Position numbers and translations under genes: made by a program
Assembly: GCA_050175155.1 (NCBI GenBank)
Contig: JBFXJF010000033.1
Span: forward strand, 1 to 18,744
DNA: 18,744 bases
Source of the DNA: JBFXJF01 sp050175155
Lineage (GTDB): Bacteria > Bacillota > Bacilli > Tepidibacillales > Tepidibacillaceae
Direction: 5' to 3'
In this document: positions 14,832-18,744 of the stretch, in pieces
Layout: every line of letters begins with the position of its first letter
Position numbering within the stretch: the first letter of the stretch is position 1
The notes under the pieces: model-generated
What the model saw: only the letters and a program-made list of their open reading frames with translations
Told to the model about the DNA's origin: nothing
The model's database searches: none

Positions 14832-16256
14832 ATGGGATACGAGACTGTAATAGGACTAGAAGTTCACGCGGAACTATCTACAAAAACCAAGATTTTTTGT
14901 AATTGCTCTACAGAATTTGGGGCGCCACCCAATACCCATACCTGCCCAGTCTGTTTAGGTCATCCTGGAGTACTACCAGTAGCAAATAAGCAGGCAGTTG
15001 AGTTCGCGATTAAGGCGGCTTTAGCGATAAATTGTGAAATAAATAAAGAGACAAAATTTGACCGTAAAAATTATTTTTATCCTGACTCACCAAAGGCCTA
15101 TCAAATATCGCAGTTTGATAAACCAATCGGCAAAAATGGCTGGATAGAGATCGAAGTTAACGGTGAAAAGAAGGTAATTCGTATTAACCGTCTTCATCTA
15201 GAAGAGGACGCTGGCAAACTAACTCATAGCCCATATGGTGATGGAAGCTTAGTAGATTTTAACCGTGTAGGAGTTCCCTTAGTTGAGATTGTTTCCGAAG
15301 CGGATCTTAGCTCACCGGAAGAAGCAAGGGCTTATCTTGAAAAACTTAAAGCTATAATTCAATATACAGGGGTATCAGATGTTAAAATGGAGGAAGGCTC
15401 TTTAAGATGTGATGCCAATATAAGCATTCGTCCAATCGGACAAAAGGAGCTAGGTACTAGAACAGAACTAAAAAACATGAATACATTCAAAGGTGTTCAA
15501 AAGGGATTAGAATATGAAGAAATAAGACAAGCAGAGATATTAGATGAGGGTGGAGTAATTGTCCAAGAGACCTTGCGTTGGGATGATGAGCAGGGAGTAA
15601 CTGTCTCAATGAGAAGTAAGGAAGAAGCACACGACTATCGTTATTTTCCTGATCCGGATTTAGTAGACATGGTTATTAGCCAAGAGTGGATCGATCAGAT
15701 TAAGGAGCAGCTTCCAGAACTTCCAGATGCACGTAGAGTTAGATATATTACTAGTTATGGGCTATCAGATTATGATGCCAATGTATTAACCTCATCAAAA
15801 AGCATAGCAGATTTCTTCGAGAAATCACTTGAATATACTAACGATGCTAAGATAGCAGCTAACTGGATTATGGGTGACCTACTACGTTCTCTTAATATGA
15901 ATAATGTAGAGATCGAAGACTCAAAAGTGACCCCGAAGCTATTAGGTGAAATGGTTGAACTAATTAATAAAGGAACTATAAGTGGGAAAATTGCCAAGAC
16001 CGTCTTTAAAGGGATGCTCGAAACAGGTAAAGATCCTCAAGTAATAGTTGAAGAACAGGGGCTTCTACAAATATCTGATGAGGGTGAGATTACCAAGATT
16101 GTTCAAATGGTATTAGCCAATAACCCACAGTCTGTAGAAGATATAAAAAACGGTAAAGCACAAGCCATAGGGTTCATAGTCGGACAAGTAATGAAGGAAT
16201 CCAAAGGTAAAGCCAATCCGCAGTTAGTAAATAAATTAATTAAAGATTTGATCTAA
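14832..16256 (+). CDS. gatB: Aspartyl/glutamyl-tRNA amidotransferase subunit B
   Basis: GatB binds the misacylated Glu-tRNA(Gln) or Asp-tRNA(Asn), phosphorylates the acyl group with ATP and amidates it with ammonia from GatA. It has 474 residues. The family opening YETVIGLEVHAEL is followed by the zinc site formed by Cys23, Cys25, Cys38 and Cys41. Further motifs are the DRKNYFYPDSPKAYQISQ region and the HDYRYFPDPDL stretch. The C-terminal third is the helical and YqeY-like tRNA-binding tail. An AGGGGGTGAG site overlaps the end of gatA. A strong terminator follows directly, so it ends the operon. Confidence 0.98.
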   Translation: MGYETVIGLEVHAELSTKTKIFCNCSTEFGAPPNTHTCPVCLGHPGVLPVANKQAVEFAIKAALAINCEINKETKFDRKNYFYPDSPKAYQISQFDKPIGKNGWIEIEVNGEKKVIRINRLHLEEDAGKLTHSPYGDGSLVDFNRVGVPLVEIVSEADLSSPEEARAYLEKLKAIIQYTGVSDVKMEEGSLRCDANISIRPIGQKELGTRTELKNMNTFKGVQKGLEYEEIRQAEILDEGGVIVQETLRWDDEQGVTVSMRSKEEAHDYRYFPDPDLVDMVISQEWIDQIKEQLPELPDARRVRYITSYGLSDYDANVLTSSKSIADFFEKSLEYTNDAKIAANWIMGDLLRSLNMNNVEIEDSKVTPKLLGEMVELINKGTISGKIAKTVFKGMLETGKDPQVIVEEQGLLQISDEGEITKIVQMVLANNPQSVEDIKNGKAQAIGFIVGQVMKESKGKANPQLVNKLIKDLI

Positions 16257-16270
16257 AAATTTAACTTGAG

Positions 16271-16303
16271 TGCAGTAGTTGTAAAAAACTACTGCATTTT
16301 TTT
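16271..16303 (+). terminator. Intrinsic terminator after gatCAB
   Basis: A perfect 10-bp stem, TGCAGTAGTT (16271-16280) with AACTACTGCA (16287-16296), has a 6-base loop and is followed by seven T residues (16297-16303). It lies 14 bp after the gatB stop. Confidence 0.96.
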
Positions 16304-16493
16304 AATTTATCATTACATAGGTTATTAAATAGTATGAAAAAAACAATAGATAGAAATAATTAATTTACCTAATTAATCTTATTTTGTATTAAATGGTTGT
16401 AAGGATGAATTAAATAATTTAAAGTAATCTAAAAGGGTCTATTATAAATAATAAAAATGTAATAGTTATTATAAAGTTGAAAAAGGAGATTAT

Positions 16494-17384
16494 ATGAAAC
16501 GTGCACGTTTAATCTACAACCCAACTTCAGGAAGAGAAGAAATAAAAAAGCATCTCCCTGAAATTCTTGAAATACTAGAGTCTTATGGCTTGGAAACCTC
16601 GTGTTATCAAACAAAGGGAAAAGGTGACGCCGTTAAAGGTGCGATAGACGCAGCAAATAGAGGCTTTGATGTTATTATTTCCGCTGGCGGAGACGGAACC
16701 TTAAACGATATAGTAAATGGAATTAGCGATTTTGAAATCAGACCAAAGGTAGGAATAATACCAGCAGGAACAACTAATGACTTTGCTAGAGCGTTAAAAA
16801 TTCCAAAGGACTTTGCTAAAGCAGCAGAGATAATCGGAGAACAAAATAGTAAAGTTATTGATATTGGAAGATATAATGATAAGTATTTTATTAACATAGC
16901 CGGCGGAGGTTCCTTAACGGAAGTAACATATGAAGTTCCAAGTATATATAAAACAGTATTGGGGCAACTAGCTTATTATTTGCGTGGTATAGAAAAGGTT
17001 GTGTTTTTAAAGCCAATGAATATTACGATTGAGGCAAACGAAACTATCTATCAAGAAGAGGCAATGCTATTCTTAATTGCCAACAGCAATTCAGTAGGCG
17101 GTTTTGAGAAAATTTCACCAAATGGTGATTTAAGTGATGGACTATTTGATGTATTAATTGCAAAAAAAACTAATATAGCAGAATTTCTTCGTCTACTAAC
17201 TTTAGCTACAAGGGGAGAACATTTGAAAGAGAAGAATGTTATTAGTTTTAAAACGGACAAGTTAAAGATTTACTCTAATGATTCTAGTAATGTTGATATT
17301 AACCTAGACGGTGAATTAGGAGGAACTCTACCAGGTGAATTCGAAGTTTTAAAGCACCATATAGAAATATTCGTGAAGAATTAA
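16494..17384 (+). CDS. dagK: Diacylglycerol kinase, DgkB/YegS lipid kinase family
   Basis: This soluble lipid kinase phosphorylates diacylglycerol to phosphatidic acid. In Gram-positive bacteria it recycles the diacylglycerol released when phosphatidylglycerol is used for lipoteichoic acid. It has 296 residues, close to B. subtilis DgkB. Motifs are NPTSGR (9-14), the nucleotide loop GGDGTLNDIVNGI (65-77), PAGTTNDFARAL (90-101), the SDGLFDV stretch (214-220) and LDGE with the probable catalytic base Glu274. An AAAGGAG site precedes the ATG. The 190 bp between the gatB terminator and this gene is AT-rich and must hold its promoter, but I see no clear -35/-10 pair. The next gene follows after 16 bp, as in the Bacillus order. 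Confidence 0.93.
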   Translation: MKRARLIYNPTSGREEIKKHLPEILEILESYGLETSCYQTKGKGDAVKGAIDAANRGFDVIISAGGDGTLNDIVNGISDFEIRPKVGIIPAGTTNDFARALKIPKDFAKAAEIIGEQNSKVIDIGRYNDKYFINIAGGGSLTEVTYEVPSIYKTVLGQLAYYLRGIEKVVFLKPMNITIEANETIYQEEAMLFLIANSNSVGGFEKISPNGDLSDGLFDVLIAKKTNIAEFLRLLTLATRGEHLKEKNVISFKTDKLKIYSNDSSNVDINLDGELGGTLPGEFEVLKHHIEIFVKN

Positions 17385-17400
17385 AATAGGGAGAATTAAT

Positions 17401-18744
17401 ATGAACAAAACACAACCAGTAACTAAGAATCAATACATAGATATGTTAATAACGGGGCTTGGACACGAAGGACAAGGGGTAGGCAAATACGAAGGATATA
17501 CTATATTTGTTCCCGATGGGCTTCCAGGCGATAAGCTAAAAGTAAAAGTTGTTAAAGTTAATAAGAATTTTGGTTTTGGACGTTTGATTGAATTTATTGA
17601 AGAAAGTCCAAACCGTGTCAAACCAAAGTGTGAGATATTTAAAGAATGTGGAGGATGTCAACTTCAACATCTATCATACGAGCAGCAACTAGAGTGGAAG
17701 GGAAAACTAGTTGAAGACAACCTAACTAGAATAGGTAAGATAGAGAATGTTATCATTCATCCTACAATAGGTATGAGCAATCCGTGGAATTATCGCAACA
17801 AGGCACAAGTACCCTTTGCGGAGCGAGAAGGCGGACTTATAGCAGGGTTTTACTCTAAAGGTACCCATCAAGTAATAGATATGCAAGAATGTTTAATTCA
17901 ACAAGAACAAAATAATCTAATTGTACAGCGAGTTCGACATATTTCCGAGGAAATCGGCATAACTGCATATAATGAGACAACACATCAAGGCATTTTACGA
18001 CATGCTATTACTAGAGTCGGGATTAATACAGGCGAATTAATGTTAATCCTAGTTACGAATGGTAGGGACTTTAAGGATAAAGAAAAACTAGTTAAGAGAA
18101 TTATTGAAGAGCTTCCGAACTTAACAAGCTTAGTTCACAATATTAATGAGCATAAGACCAATGTAATTATGGGTAAGAAGTCGATCGTATTATATGGTCA
18201 AGATGTAATCTACGACACAATCGGTGAGATCAAATTCGCGATATCCCCACGTTCGTTTTATCAAGTTAATCCAGAACAGACAAGAGTTCTCTATAATAAA
18301 GCATTAGAATACGCAGGACTAACTGGTGAGGAAACAGTTATAGATGCCTATTGTGGAATAGGCACAATCTCGTTATTCTTGGCACAAAAAGCTAAACACG
18401 TTTATGGTGTAGAAATAGTACTAGAAGCAATAAATGATGCTAAGAAAAACGCTGAACTAAATGGAATAACCAATGTTACATTTGAAGTAGGTGCAGCCGA
18501 AGAGGTACTTCCCAAGTGGAAAGAGCAAGGTATCTATGCAGATGTGGTGGTAGTTGACCCTCCAAGAAAAGGCTGTGAGTTGGCGTTGTTGGAGACTATT
18601 ATGGAGTTAAGTCCTAAGAGATTAGTATACGTATCATGCAATCCTAGTACTCTAGCAAGAGATTTAAGAATACTAGAGGATGGTGGATATAAAGCTGTTG
18701 AAGTACAACCAGTGGATATGTTTCCGCAGACTGGACATGTAGAG
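17401..18744 (+). CDS. rlmCD: 23S rRNA (uracil-5-)-methyltransferase, RlmCD/RumA family (3' end outside window)
   Basis: This SAM-dependent enzyme makes 5-methyluridine in 23S rRNA; the B. subtilis homologue YefA methylates U747 and U1939. All 448 visible codons are open, and the window ends just before the expected stop, so only about ten residues should be missing. In order there is a TRAM RNA-binding domain (about 10-70), four cysteines for a 4Fe-4S cluster (Cys77, Cys83, Cys86, Cys164), the FYQVN Q-loop with Gln288, the SAM motif DAYCGIGTIS (316-325), VDPPRKGC with Asp386, and SCNPST with nucleophile Cys413. The final visible residues, TGHVE, carry the catalytic Glu448. An AGGGAG site precedes the ATG, and the gene is probably co-transcribed with dagK. 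TrmA, the tRNA enzyme of the same superfamily, lacks the Fe-S cluster and TRAM domain. Confidence 0.94.
   Translation, partial: MNKTQPVTKNQYIDMLITGLGHEGQGVGKYEGYTIFVPDGLPGDKLKVKVVKVNKNFGFGRLIEFIEESPNRVKPKCEIFKECGGCQLQHLSYEQQLEWKGKLVEDNLTRIGKIENVIIHPTIGMSNPWNYRNKAQVPFAEREGGLIAGFYSKGTHQVIDMQECLIQQEQNNLIVQRVRHISEEIGITAYNETTHQGILRHAITRVGINTGELMLILVTNGRDFKDKEKLVKRIIEELPNLTSLVHNINEHKTNVIMGKKSIVLYGQDVIYDTIGEIKFAISPRSFYQVNPEQTRVLYNKALEYAGLTGEETVIDAYCGIGTISLFLAQKAKHVYGVEIVLEAINDAKKNAELNGITNVTFEVGAAEEVLPKWKEQGIYADVVVVDPPRKGCELALLETIMELSPKRLVYVSCNPSTLARDLRILEDGGYKAVEVQPVDMFPQTGHVE

Noticed and set aside
1..18744. CRISPR array, insertion sequence, prophage or defence island
   Set aside because: No regularly spaced repeats, transposase, integrase or defence gene is present. 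All long frames on the supported strands are housekeeping, signalling or metabolic genes.

Overview
This window is AT-rich chromosomal DNA of a Gram-positive, probably spore-forming Bacillota (Bacilli-like) bacterium. Three things suggest this. The gene content and order (pcrA, ligA, camS, then gatC-gatA-gatB, a DgkB-type lipid kinase and an RlmCD-type rRNA methyltransferase) match a block known from Bacillus. A YtvI-type sporulation membrane protein is present. Strong AGGAGG-like ribosome binding sites precede nearly every gene. I cannot assign a genus from sequence alone. No phage, insertion sequence, CRISPR array, tRNA or rRNA gene was seen.

Layout. (1) 1-2725: the 3' end of pcrA helicase and complete ligA, 15 bp apart and probably one operon. 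(2) 2733-3809, minus strand: a ytvI-like permease-fold membrane protein that meets ligA tail to tail with only 7 bp between. (3) 3967-5049: camS lipoprotein. Its lipoprotein signal is only complete if translation starts at a non-canonical ATA codon. (4) 5063-5163: a 101-bp imperfect hairpin. (5) 5172-7813: divergent proline catabolism pair, putB (proline dehydrogenase, minus) and rocA/putC-like P5C dehydrogenase (plus). (6) 7917-10340, minus: a membrane GGDEF-EAL protein with intact-looking synthase and phosphodiesterase motifs, followed by a clear terminator. (7) 10341-10794: a 454-bp non-coding region with a 95-bp palindrome, flanking 30-bp direct repeats and short TGAACTA repeats. (8) 10795-12971: mtnN and luxS, overlapping by 8 bp, then a TagO/WecA-like lipid-carrier sugar-1-phosphate transferase. 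(9) 13055-16256: gatCAB, closed by a textbook terminator. (10) 16494 to the end: a DgkB-like diacylglycerol kinase and rlmCD, which runs off the window.

How the genes fit together. PutB and RocA take proline to glutamate. MtnN and LuxS detoxify S-adenosylhomocysteine to homocysteine, with release of the AI-2 precursor. GatCAB makes Gln-tRNA(Gln) and/or Asn-tRNA(Asn) by transamidation. The DgkB homologue recycles diacylglycerol left by lipoteichoic acid synthesis, and the TagO-like enzyme starts a cell-wall polymer, so the two act at the same envelope.

Most of the window is ordinary housekeeping sequence. I found no convincing new multi-gene system. The items most worth a second look are the ATA start of camS and the palindromic, repeat-rich intergenic elements at 5063-5163 and 10528-10725.
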